64,000 nt of DNA, from NCBI GenBank assembly GCA_013397865.1, contig VZTI01005041.1, forward strand, positions 276,796 to 340,795, given 5' to 3'. The translations under genes were made by a program, and so were the position numbers. Of the stretch, positions 47,451 through 60,600 are shown one piece after another (positions within the stretch are counted from its first letter, which is position 1; every line of letters begins with the position of its first letter). This DNA comes from Struthidea cinerea (Eukaryota; Chordata; Aves; Passeriformes; Corcoracidae). Below the pieces are notes generated by a model that saw only the letters and a program-made list of their open reading frames with translations, ran no database searches and was not told the origin of the DNA.

Positions 47451-50400
47451 ATAAAAACATGATAATCTTTCCAAAATTGTGGCTACCTCTGAATACCCAG
47501 AAGAAATGCATCATTTTTATGGACTTGTGTTTGTTTTAGAAGTGGAACAGATCACAGATGATAAATCTTTCTCCATCAAATTCACATCATTTTCCATATT
47601 TTCCACCAGCATTCACCATTTATTCTATACAAACATGGGACTGGAAACAGAAGAGTTTATTGTTCAATGAAGTCCTGATGATTGTAAAAAAATATATAAA
47701 TTTCTGTTCAAAGGAAAGCAATAATTATCTACTATAATTACTGTGTAAGAAGTATGGTCACATAAATTTTTTTGAAACAGTTTATTCTTCAAGATAATCC
47801 CATCTCACTTTTCTCTCCTCAATATTGCTTTCAGAATCTACAGGTTTTATTAACTGAAAAGACCTTAAGCAAGAAAATAAAGGAGAGAAGGTAGATGAGT
47901 AATGACACTTAGAAAATGTCATTTTCTCTTCCACACCCCTGTGACTTGAGTTGGTTTTACAATGGGATTATTTCTCCTATAATGAGAGACAAACTCATAT
48001 TGTGCCCTCACAATGGTTTTGTGTGATTTTTTCACAATATGCACATAAATCCAGCAGGAGGGAAACCTGAAAATTTGGTTTATAAAGTTCAGATTTTGCC
48101 AAAAGTTTTGAATTGTCATTCATTTCTGAAAAAAAAATGCATAATCGAAGGCTGAATTTGGTACACTCTCTAAACTCTTGTATTTCACCAAAAGTTTCCT
48201 CCCAGCTTTCTAGTGAAGTACAACTAATGCCAACTGCAGGGAATTTCTTTGCATGGGTGCAACATGTAAGCACTTGCTTGAAAGTCTGAAGGAAAAAACC
48301 ATAACGAAATAATTTGGAGGAATGGACTAAAATCCTCTGAGTGTCTTCCAGTCTGAATCCTTCCAAGATTCTCTGCCCAAAGTGTTAAGCAATGGGATCC
48401 CAGTGGTCTGCTATTTAGCCTGTTTTTCTGCTCACTGTCTTCCTAAGACCAGAGCACTTGGCTCATGTCAGATTTACTTATAAATCATATTTATATTAAG
48501 ACAGCAGAAAACTGAAGAATAATTCATAGATTTTGTTATGTCAAAATAATCTCAAACAAAAACCCAATTCTACCAATCCCTTCATTCTTATTCCAGCACC
48601 ACAATGCTGCTCTTACTGTGGGTTAATCAGCAGGGCACCTTACCATACAGGGTATTATTTCTGTACAGAGCCTGCAACAGTGGTTTTTTAATTCTACTAA
48701 CCACTGAATGCAGAAGAATGCCAAAACCCATCCGTAGATTCTTTGCCCTCCAAACTCAAGAAATTTCTCTTTTCTTAGTTTTAGGTTTTTTGGAGTCTAT
48801 GATCTTGTTGTTTCAACTCTGAAGTTTAATAGCTAATACAGTTTTCTGTGCAAAGTTGGATTTTGGAAAGCAAATTCTTCTATTCACTTCTCTTGAGATT
48901 CACTGCACTGCAGTCATAAGCCCATATGGCAGTGTCTTGAAAATTAAGTATCCCAAGGAGGGTTTTGTGAGGTGTCTTACCTGTCCAATCTGAGACACTA
49001 TTATCAGACACATGAACTTTTCAATGGCTTTACAATAGTGAACTGCAACTTAGGAATTACTAAAACCTTTTATACACACCACATTCTTTATTATCCTAAA
49101 AATGGAATAGTTTTCTGTGCAGATTGATCAACTATATCACCAATGATCAGCTCAGCATTCTTGCCCACTCCTTCCAGATTTTGTTGAAAATCCTCTCGTT
49201 ACAAATCTGGCTGCTCATAGTACAGGATGGGTTACGCAGTTACTTCCAGGAAAAATGGAAGGTGACTTTCCTTATAAAAATCTTACTTAGCAGGAAGAAA
49301 CATTTGCAAACGATGAATGATACAGGTTATTACTGCTGCTGTGAGTGGCAGCTCTCCCCATAACAGCAAATAAAACCCGACTGTCTGCACCACTCTTGCA
49401 TTCTCCATCTCAAATGACAGCCCTGGAGTGAGAAGGATCATTACTGCTTATTCTTATCATGGAAATGAGCCTGCAAGGGATATAAAAAGGGCAGGAACTT
49501 AATATTTTAACATATTGTAATAGGTTAAATATAGGTTAATTCCAGGAAAAAGACATGGTTTTGTTTCGGAGTTTTTTTTTAAATACACTTAGAAATTCAG
49601 GACAAACTAGTTTTAATTGTCAGGAGGAGCATGACACTGTCATATTCTGCAGGGAAAAATCAGTCTACACTAACGAGATTTTCCTTCCTAAATTCTTTTA
49701 ATTCTGATTTCATATTGCTGTCTTCCCAGATAAAAGAACTCCTCAAATATACACTTCATCTATGAAAAACCTCCAGTTTTACGGGTGACATGAGATTTTT
49801 AAAAAGCAATTATTTGTTTCTGTTGGTGAATATGAACTATGAAGGCTACAGAAATCAAGGCTGACAGAACAACTCCAATAAAACGATGAAGCTGGGAGCT
49901 CCAATAAAAAATAATAAATCAATTAAAGAAGTTTATGCTTAAAAATACAGATTTTTTTTCAAATGAGCTGAAAACTGACTGCAACTTATGGAAAAAAATA
50001 GTTATCAGCCTAAAGCACAGGCCCTAAAATGGAAGAAGGCTGCAACACATAACACTACATAATAGGCAAAAATATATACCAGGTCAAATCGTGTCTTTTC
50101 TTGAGGAGATGTGATGAAATTATCGGAAAGGAATATTTAACAAATATTACTAGAACAGAGGTTGTGTCGGGATTAAGAGGACTAGAGCACACGCCTCTCT
50201 CCAGAAGATAATTTATCATTTCTGCATGCATTGGCACAAAGGGGACATGTAAAGGTTATTTTCAGACTCGCCCTGGGCTGAACACATTTTTGTAGAATAA
50301 GGTAATGTAGCCCTTCCCAGGTGAAAAGACAATGTAAAGCACCGTTAAATCAAAACAAAAACCGTATGCAACTTCTCTGCAATAAGAACATTGGGGCAGA

Positions 50401-51059
50401 AAACAACCAACTTTTTCAGCCAGGCCCAAATCTACTTTTGGTTAACGTTCTGGAGATGCCACCATTAAAGGGACTTCCCTTTGAGATTAAAGTCATCAGT
50501 GTTGCTCTCCTAAGTAACAACCACCAAAAAAAGGCCTAAAAAATTCAGTTGGGAAATGTCAAACTAACATATGCAGTCTGAAATCTATTTAAGCTCCTTA
50601 AGGAACCACAATTGCTTTACAACAATTTTTGACAATTAAGGTTAGCATCATTTAAGGTTTAAACCAAACAAAGTTTGCCTGAGCTTGAATCACTATGCAA
50701 ATTAATGGGATGTTGAAAACAGAGGTTCGAACAATAACAGCACTCAGTGACACATAATCCTGGGGGTTTTGTCCTTTCTGGGAGATCTTGTAATAACACG
50801 GAGAACACGGGCAGCCATCAGCTCCATCAGGAGTGACCACACGTTGATGCTTCTGAGCTCTGCTTTTGCTGGGCTTGTTTTCACTGTGGCAGATTTCTAC
50901 CAACAGATCAGCTGAATCTCATTACTTCAAGGAGTCACGCTTCAGGAAGTGAACACCTTGAAATGTCACGACCTTTCCCTGACAAGAAAAAAATGTCACC
51001 AAAGAAAACACACTAGAAGTGAAAGACAGAGACCAGGGACCACAACGAATGAAAACACG

Positions 51060-51065
51060 TTTATT
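51060..51065 (-). terminator. Candidate polyadenylation signal of an unknown minus-strand transcript
   Basis: On the minus strand GCAATAAACGTGTTTTCATT is followed by a GU-rich stretch (GTTGTGGTCC, later TAGTGTGTTTTC). The arrangement is good for a 3' end, but no transcript has been established. It lies about 2.2 kb downstream of the orphan exon at 53.3 kb. Confidence 0.35.
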
Positions 51066-53250
51066 GCACTATAATAGAATAATAGACTTCTAAGTGGAAA
51101 TACAATTTCCACTTGAATGGCAGCTATAGAATATGTACAGTGGTTTATCAGTTGGTCAGTCCCTTGTGAAAGAGCATCTGCTGCTCTGTTACTCTGGTTT
51201 GTCACGGGTGAAGCAGAGAAATAATGGAGCTACACTAACTTTAAACTGAGACCGAGCCAATTGTTAACATATTCCGTTCTGGAAATTCTTATTCTAAAGC
51301 TGCAGCTGCAGTGTATGTCAGGGCTGGAGAGCTAACATTTCACTAGACATTTTGCTAGACATACATGACCTGACAGCTCTTGATGTTAGTCTTTGGGAGG
51401 AATGCTCTGAATCTAGAGACAGCTTCTGATTTTCAAAAGTATTAAAAGGAAAAAAAAATTCAGGTGCTCTGTTGGCATGAACTACACAATTATGCTAAGG
51501 ACAGGTATCAGGGGACTTATATGAATTTACACTAGCTGAAGTTTAGCTCCAGATAATCTTACTGCCTGGTGTCTTAGGGCTGAGCACTATGTACAATAAT
51601 CTATGTAGAGTTTTTCTCTATATTAAATACAATATTTTATGCTGCATTTAGAATTTTTGTACTCTTTTTTTTTTTTGTAAAATAGATGTTTTGTAGAATT
51701 TTGTACATAGAATTATGCATATACAATATTCTATGCTGAGTATAGTTTTTCTCCACGTTCCTCCCAAATAGCGGTAGAAATTTTGGAGCTGATGCAGCAA
51801 GGCAATGAAGCACCACCATTGTCTTTCCTTAGTGGCCAGCACCAGCTCTGACTTCTTAAACTGGAATTTACAGCATGTGGCTCCAAGCTGAACAAAGTCC
51901 TGGGCAGATATGTGAGAGCAAGGGCAGCTACAGGGTGAACTGCCCTGCATTATTAAATCAGCTTTTCATTACACAGTCATCACCATGTGCAGAATGATGC
52001 CACACGATAATCCAAACTTGTGAAGCTCAGATGAAAAGCATTATCTTTCACTGATCAAAGTGAAATCCCATGGAAGCTACATGGAAATATTCCCCAGTCT
52101 AATTGCCCAGACAACTTCTGTTACCATTGAAGAACACAATGCCATGCCCTGCTTCCTTTCCTGGACTATGTTTTTCTGAAACTTTGTGTGCATTTTCCAG
52201 TGCCATGGACAAAAATATTTAGGCAGGATAGTACTTCTACAGGAACAGATACTTAAAGAGATTAACTACTCCTGGTATCCCCCAAGAAGGAAGGTAAAAC
52301 AGAGTATGTGTTAACTACTTTACTCAAAATCAGAAAACAGAGCTAGAAATTATTCATCAAAGACCAACAAGGACAGCCAGAAAGGTTTGAATGCCTTGTC
52401 TTGGTTTCAAAACATGGACCCATATACCCTTCCCCTAGCCAACAAAAAGAGACCACAAACCACCACACACACTCTACATTACTTAGCTATAACAAACAGG
52501 CAGGCAAAAAAGAAACAAGGGAAGAAAAACTCCTTCCTTCCACTGGGACAGGGCTCTGCACACATTCAGGAGGCTCCTACATGGGAAAGAGGAGCAGACC
52601 CCTCTTTTTGCTGTATCCAAGAAGGTTTGAAGGGCAGGAAGCGCTGATGAGAAACTCCCTGTAACAGATGCCCTGCAGGTTGCCTCTGCAGAACGACTGA
52701 AACATTTGCAATTTTCCCCTTTCGGATGGCATGATTTCATGACTTTCTGTCTTAATCTTCTGGCCTGTTTTGGGATCAAAGTGCTAATTTTTCTGTCTTT
52801 TCAAAGTTCGATTCAGAAGTGGGAGTTGGGATATCATCTTCCACAAAAATTAACGCACTCCAGACATTTTGAATTTATTCAAATCACACTGCACAATTCC
52901 AGATTAAAGGTTTGAAAAGTTGTAAATGCCTCTCTGTTAGACAGACTTAGAGCCTTTCCTAGCTGAAGGACACTTAGTCTTAATGCTCATATCGGCTTAA
53001 TTCCATATGCTATGGGTGACTCATTCTTTCCTCCTTTTTAAAAACCTGTGTGTTGGTAACGATCATAAAGCAGCTATATTATGTATGTTATGCCTGTGCA
53101 ATGGGCAGAGTACCTAAAATTAAGAATACTGCTTTATGATGCATTTATTGTTTGAAAATCAAGGTTCTTTACTTTGATTTTTATTTGTTCCTGCCTTTCC
53201 CCCTGTTTTGGCAGTATCCCTTTCTGCAGCCCCAAATGTATAAGTCTTAC

Positions 53251-53413
53251 CTTTGGGATTCTTTGGTATGTCTCCAGCTATGTATGATTCTTTGATATAT
53301 CTACAACTACAGCCTTCTGTACCTGCAAACCATTTCAATTTCATGGTAGGCAAAAGATTTAAGAGATTTTTGCGGCCTCTGTATCTCTTCCAGTTTACCA
53401 GTCCTGATTCATC
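53251..53413 (-). other. Orphan exon-like segment, unrecognised product
   Basis: Acceptor TGTATTGTAATTCAG and donor CCCAAAG|GTAAGA bound 163 bases with one open frame: starts DESGLVNWKRYRGRKNLLNL, ends KESYIAGDIPKNPK plus one base. It includes a CSCRY motif. I do not recognise the family, and no partner exon was confirmed. It begins 33 bases from a CR1 relic, so it might be part of a lineage-specific noncoding transcript. Confidence 0.4.
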
Positions 53414-53445
53414 CTGAATTACAATACACAGAACCATTTAGGAAA

Positions 53446-53640
53446 AGATCTTTAAGACTGAGTCCAACTGTTAGCCCAGCACTAAACCATGTCCCTAAGT
53501 GCCACATCTACATGGCTTTTAAATACCTCCAGGGATGGTGACTCCATCACTTCCCTGGGCAGCCTATTCAGTGCTCGGAAACCCTTTCAGTGAAGAAATT
53601 TTCCCTAATATTCAATCTAACCTCCCCAGTGGGTATTACA
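53446..53640 (-). mobile_element. CR1 3' region fragment (minus)
   Basis: Contains GTCCCTAAGTGCCACATCTA, CCTCCAGGGATGGTGACTCC and TTTCAGTGAAGAAATTTTCC, the reversed CR1 3' untranslated region in the correct order. The extreme 3' terminus is missing on the left. Confidence 0.92.
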
Positions 53641-54421
53641 TAAAGGTTTTCACCATCTGAGGACAAAGTTTGTTTAGAAAAAGAACAGTCTTAGAAATAA
53701 GTGTACCTAGGAAGCATGAAAAACTGTGTTAAAGCCTCTAACAAATCTATTACTTTCTCTCTATCCTTAATTACTCATAGGTATTTCTTAATCTTGCAAT
53801 AACAATGTAAAAGCACATCTTTCTTCTTTTGCTACTGCAGACATGTGGAGTGATCAGGTTACTTGTACATCATCTCCATCCCACGAAAAAAAGTTAAAAA
53901 ATAATGCCCCTGAAGTCAGCTGATTCTAAAAGTCAAGCATGAGTTGGCATCTCTTCTCTGGGCAGACATAAGCCTTTGAAATGCCTTTCTTAAGGGCTGC
54001 AACCTTTGCCATTGTGGCTCTCCTTTTCTGAATTGCTTGATGTTCCTCGCGTTGTCAAGGAGACAGTGGGATGATTACAGTCCAAACCCAAGGAACTCGA
54101 ACATCATGCTGTGTTCCAGCCATTTAAAAAGCAGTAGGCTTGTGACGTAGGAGTTTAAAATGAGCTTTTAAACTTCAGTTGTAATACCTGTGGGGAAAAA
54201 GGGTTGGAAATTGGGGCTGTAGCAATATGCATTCATATACTCTTAAAGAAGTGTGAGCTCTTCATTTCAATCTAGAGAATCACCACACACACCTACTACA
54301 GAACAGTTCTTTTCTTTTGCATTCTCAAGATACTCCTAAGGAAGTCAGTGAGCTTTTAAAAATAATGTGTCTGATGAATATTTTTTTATTCCTAATACCT
54401 TAAAAAATTTTTTTTAAACTT

Positions 54422-54437
54422 NNNNNNNNNNNNNNNN
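54422..54437. other. Assembly gap of 16 Ns in a poly-T tract
   Basis: The Ns lie between TTTTTTTAAACTT and a run of about 22 Ts (to about 54459), so homopolymer length is unresolved. The tract could be the reverse-complemented A-tail of an insertion, but no flanking element is recognised. Confidence 0.95.
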
Positions 54438-54689
54438 TTTTTTTTTTTTTTTTTTTTTACTAAAAAGCAAATGAATTTTAAGAAATGTGAATCACTTTCA
54501 GGAAGGAGGAACATGAGAAAAAAATATTCTTGGTTTTTTTGCAAAACTTGTGAGCTTGAATTAAGGTTTCCTTGCTGCTCCCTCCAGTCGCCCCATCCAA
54601 TGAGGTGGATGTAGGAAACTTCAGCAATTTGTTCATCTTTACCGTTGAAATAACTGATATGTGTTAAGAAAAGAAACAAAACAGGCTTT

Positions 54690-57600
54690 AGGCATGATTA
54701 TTTAGAAGAGCAGGGTGTGAAAATCTCTGACTTCAAGGAGGCTGCATTATTAGCGAAAAGAAAAAGATTATAGTAAGAAAAAACTTGAGCCATTGGTCTA
54801 AATTTATGCATGGAGTAAGTGTGGATGCCCCAATATGTGTTTTTCCATCTCTATACCAGATCCAAATGCAGTACAGTGTCAGAGCCAAAGTGGGGTTTTC
54901 TTTAATACTGCCAAGTAACCTTGCACTTTCATACCAGATCATTTTCAAGGACACCGACTGATGTGATGCCAGCTATATCAGACAATACTTCAGACTGCAG
55001 AAAATAAATTTTTAAAAATGGACCTGAATAACATAGGTACATGGAATGCTGGCAGTAGAAATGAAACACAGTGAGAGATGAAGCATTCTAATTAAAGGAG
55101 TAGATTTTTTGTTAAATAACCAATGGACTCCAAACCCAGCAACTGTTTCCTGCGTAAGAAAACAGAGGCAGCTGAAGTTGCACAGTAAGTCCCCCTCCTT
55201 CTCACTGCTAAGAAATTAACTGCTTTTCCTGGTCACCAGCACAAGACCAACAGGTACCAGCTCTGACTGTGCTGCAGGGATTAGGCCACCACACTGTTTT
55301 CCTGGTACCTTGGTGCTGCAGGAGATACTTCATGTTCATCAGCACGTTAATGGCCGACACTGAAGGGCATCAACCTCCACTGCCCGTGTCCTGCTGAGAG
55401 AAGATTCTTTAACGGTGAATAAGTCCGTGTCCCCTGGAAAGCTTTTCTCGTTCTTGAGCAAACCTTGCTTTTCCTCTCCTTTCTAACCAAATGTCAGAAA
55501 ATTATATCCTGCAAGCAAGAATTATCCATTACAAGGCTTCGTGCTGGCTTTCAGTTGACTTCCAAGGAAAGGAAAGGTACCTGTGCCTTACTTTGATTAG
55601 TTCGGGGAAGATTTATAAAACAGGTATGGCAGCACAAGCACTGAAGTGATTGTCAGTATAGCTGTTAGTAGGATTTAGCAGTACTAATAGTGGATCTAAA
55701 CAGAAATAATAACAATTTCCAGCCTTCTTTGAATTTGTTTATTTCATAATATCAACAACACACACTGAAATTTTAGTAATAACCCATTTACATTTTTAAC
55801 GACCTGAGTTCTTGGTTCTGGAACCTCAGAACACTAAAGAACAGCTCAAAACTATAACTATGAGTCCTCACACGCTAATGTTCTCCCCTTTTATGACACC
55901 CAACCAAACTGTTAAATATTTAGCAGTGCAATGAGTAGGAGTGTAGAATGGGCCAGTTTAATGTCTCTTTACTTGGCTAAGATGGCTCTTTTGTTATCCT
56001 GTGCATGTGGCGTTAGCAGTTGTGTATCATTATCCAGAACGGCAGATAACAAGTTCATCTGCACACTTTTCCAATAGCCCATTCTCCTACAGCTCTAAAG
56101 GCCAAGTTTCTTTCAGATATTTTTCTCAAGTGAAGAACAAATGTCAGATTGACTAAAGAACTGTTATTTTCTAAATTGTCTTAGTGATGGGTTTTTTTCC
56201 TAGCTAGTTATGGGATTTTTCTCCTAGCTAGACAAATACAATTTGTCTTCGAAGATAACCCAACTATTATAAACTACCTCCCTGCAACTCCCAACAAACT
56301 TCTCACACACTGGTTTTTAAATTTTGCCTCCCTCACTGGTGCAAATGGTTGAATGCACTAATGTATTACTTCAAGCAGCCTAAATATGATCCATGTGAAG
56401 TGGTGACACTACAAGCGATGCCCGATACCTTAAGCATCCCAAGATACTTTTAGAAACAGTAGTTCCTTCAGACCAGCTCTGCCGTAGCTTATCATCTAGC
56501 ATGTGTCGTTTGACTTCACACTCCTCTTTCCAAGTAAGAGGGGAAGTTAATGTGCTCACCCAGAAATTATGCAAAGTGTAGCGCAGCTGGGTGCAGCAAC
56601 AAGACATTTCATCCTAAGGTGATAAGGGGCTCTGACACCCCTGGAGACATGATGCTCCTGAACTGATTCTGACAGGCTTCTCTCTCACACCTCCTCCCCT
56701 TTGCCCTGGAGATGGTCAGCAGTTAAAAAAGGAATAGAAAATGAGCACCACCTAATTTATGAGAGTAACATAAGGAATTTTCCATCCTTCAAGTACAATC
56801 CCACACTGAAAGCTGTAAATAAATCATGCCATATTCAGACATGTTTTTGATGATGATAAGAATATTCTAAATTATAGTTGATGAAATGACCTACAGATCC
56901 ACACAGAGAGAAAAGTGTAAAAAAGTCTCATTCATTGCCCTAAAGGCCCAGGGAGTTTGATATACTATGTGAGAGGGTGTTTCAGGGGAAAAGTGTCCAT
57001 TGAACATCCTGAGTTGCTTTATGAGGCCTCATCCATTCTATACTTAATACTTCACCAGTGGAAGTCTGCAATAGACATTCATGGCCAGTAAAATTTCAGG
57101 CTTTTGGTCATTGTCAGACTATAGGAGTAATCCTAAAACTGTAATGGTGAATTCTAAAATTGTCCCTATAACTTACCAGACAGCCTGGAAAGAAAAAAGG
57201 TTTTGGGAGGGACCCTGGAGGCAGAGAGCAGAGGGCTCTCCTGGGGCAGAGCAGTTGGGCCTGGGCTACACCTTACGTGCTGTTAGGGGCAGGAGAGCCC
57301 TGTTAGCTGAGGCAATTGTCTCTCATGGTGCACAGCTAAAGACATCTGCAGGGCTGATGTCTCTTAAAGAGCTTTTGGCTCAGGGCCCAAAGGCCCTGGG
57401 CCAGGCTCCCTGGAAAAGCAACTGGATTTGGAGAACTTATCAGAGGCTGTAGTACAATCAGGATAGAAATCAGTGATATAAGGACCTGACCAGAGCTGTG
57501 TCTTGGAGGATAATCCTGAATTGTCCTAGGGTTATTGTGCTGAGGCTGTCCCCACACCTGCCCATACAGTTAACGTACGACAGTGCAGCGGAAAGAGTGC

Positions 57601-60600
57601 TTTGCCTGGGAGACAAAGCGTCTTGGATAACAAAATACAAAAAGCCAGTTCCTGCTGAATTACACCTGAACCTTTAGCCTAACCACAGCATGAAGAATCC
57701 AGAGCAAATAATCTCTCTTCAGTTTAACCCACACTTGGTTTGGTAATTTTCTTTTTTGCTACTGCTCAGAGCAGAACATGGCCCCCAGCTTGACGAATAA
57801 TAAAAATCAGAAAGATGACAAGGGCAAAACCAGTTTGGTTCATACCAGAGTAGGAAAGTTGTCCTGAATTATTTGCCCTGCAGCTTTTCCTTCACTGTTG
57901 TTGCTGCACTCCCATGTTCACACTGTGACACTTCCAATAAATTTACCTCCAGTAAACAAGTAAAACATAAACGATCTGTACTCTGTGGAACCATCAGTAA
58001 AGTGTTGGAGTTTAGAAAGCTTTCTCCCAAAATCTGTATTTCAGCACTACCCAGCCGCCTGCCTGTTGTTCAGAGGTCCCAGAGGACCTGTTTTACTGCT
58101 GGCTTCCCATTTGCCCAGCCTGGGAGAGCTGCTTCCCTGCTTTCTCTTACGCTGTGCCCACACTGGAGGGACACACTGGGGACTGGAGGAGCTTCACCAG
58201 GTGGGAGCACCTCCACAAGAAGGACAACCCGTGGAGCCCTTTGTGGCAGGAGCCCAGGCACAGGAGGAGCTGCCCCAGCAGCTGGCCATGAAATCTGCAC
58301 ATGGGAACCACTGACACTCCTGTCACTGCTCACGCCTCATCACACCCCACACTTAAGAGCTCTTCTGGCACAAGCTTTTACCCAGTGCATGAATAATAAT
58401 TACAGCATTACATGCAAAATAATTGAAGTTGCTGTAATAATTCCCCACTTTTCCAGCTTTGCCCCAGAGCTCAGAAAACCTCAGCATGACAACTCCCATA
58501 TCTGCCTGCTCAGTGTCTTTCTGGCCCAGGGTAAAATTGGTTTCTCATAATGGACGCACTCAAGCACGGCCATGAAGCTGTTAGCTTTACTTCAGCAGGG
58601 GTTTTTAATATTTTAAAAAATGAACTGCTATGTAATCACTATCCTAGAGCTCTTATTAGTATTGTCTGAGTAAAAGGGTGCAGGTAGCTGTTGGGAGGGT
58701 TTCCCCAAGTACATCTTGGGATTTTGACATCTCTGCTGTTTAAGGCTGTGTTTATCCCATGGAGCACTAAAAGTTCCTGTTCTGGCTATGGGAGCCTGAC
58801 TCTGTGCTAGTGTCCCTGGCCAGTTTTCACTTAGGTCACACCTTCCAGGCAGCAGAAATGAAGAATCAGTGCAGGTTTAATTTTCCTTGTGGATTCAAGG
58901 CACAGCTGAGGCACATAGCTAATTATGGGAGCCATGAAGGACTAAAGTAATGAATTCAAAATACTCCGGCAAATCCTCATCCCGTTGTACGGCACGGCTC
59001 GGCAGTGCAAGGCCGCAGCTGAAGAGAGGACAAGGGCTGGCATGGACTAGGACTACAGGAGGATGCAGTGCAATGGATGCAGCAAGCCTACACAAGAGAC
59101 AGCTGATATCTTCCCAATGCACACATCCACGCGAGGCAGGCTGGACATATTGGTGTAGTTTACTCCAGGGTCGTCTTCCCTACGGACATCTGCAGACCTT
59201 ACACTTACACAGCAAGTGTAGCAACTATAGCACCAGTCACTCAGTCTCTCCTGACTGTTATTCCAGGCATGATCCTGTGGGATACATTAGCAGTAAGAAT
59301 AATTTTTTTAATTACACAAATCTCTCAGGAGGCACCTTCTATTTCTAGAGGCACATTGTAAAAGAAAGGGTCCTTAAGCCCACTCCTTCAAGACACTCCT
59401 TAAAGATCTCATCAGGAAAAAAACAGTATTTGACTTCATTTAGGTCTCTCTTTTTCAGTGGTATTATTATCTTTGAGGGCATGTTAATGGATCTTGAACG
59501 TAACTTTTCTCTTGCCCAGGTTCTGGTAGTGGATTTGCCCAAAACCCCCTGAAATTTCAATTCAGTATCCTTTGAGTGAGAATCATGGGGGAAGGGAGTA
59601 CATTTCCAACCTCTGTAAGCCCCATTTCATGATATAAAATAAGACAGTAAAGTAACTATCAATGGCAACACATTGTTAAGAGGTTCACTCACCTTCCTCA
59701 AGGGGCAATGACCTTTACACACTGACTCACTCATAAAAAAAGAATTTTTATTTTCCAGGGTCTGTCCTGCCTCTCGTAAAGAACCTTTGGATTCACTTGA
59801 TTCCTATCTCTGGGAAAGCAATTTATCTCACTGTTTATGAGGATATTGGAAAACAGGAAGTTGTGTGTATCTTCCTAGCACAGGCAGGATCTTTATGCAC
59901 ACACCTTTCAGGGTGAAGCCATAGCATTTGAGGCCATTCTTTATTAAGAGTGTAATTGTGCATAAAACCTACAAACATTATGTCAGCATGTGCATCCAAA
60001 TCATATGTTGGCTTAAAATTAATAATTGGGGGGAAAAAAAAAATCTATTGTCTTTAGCTCTGAAAAGAGGCTGTTCGGAGTTATGTGTGCCATGTTTTAA
60101 GTTAAACATGATGGTCTCTGTTTAGACTAAATTGTATTTTACACACATGTACCCACAGGAATTCACTAGATCTGCAAAATTAAGATTTTCAAAAAGGCAT
60201 TTGGTATTTGGGCAGTGTATGGAGAGCTTACATACAAGTTTTAGAAAATAAAAGATTACGCAAAACTTATTAGAAGAACAACACACGGCTTCTACTTTGA
60301 AGATTCATGAGGCTGTATTTTCACATTACTATAAATATAATCAATGTGCTACATTGAATGTTTATGTATAGACTACTGCCAAGTACGGGATTTTTATAGT
60401 CCAGTTCAAACTGCTGATGAAAGGTAAAACAAGCTGCAGATGGTTTGCTCAAAGAAGACAGCAAAGCAAACAAAAAAAGAACTACACCAACGTATATAGC
60501 CATGAAAATAGATAATGAAATAGGAGTATGCACAGATTTCTAGTGTATTTACATTATACAACACATTCTAATTACAGTACTACTTCCTTGGGGTGACAAC

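Larger units (their letters stand above)
43770..50990. other. Intergenic DNA upstream of NMU, no gene seen
   Basis: AT-rich with no splice-bounded coding exon found on either strand. Small repeats occur at 46688-46757 and 47421-47450. Confidence 0.5.

Noticed and set aside
50652..50903. Minus-strand 83-codon frame containing DGADGCPCSPCYYK as a possible last exon
   Set aside because: The frame is suggestive, but the upstream acceptor lacks a pyrimidine tract and no polyadenylation signal follows closely.
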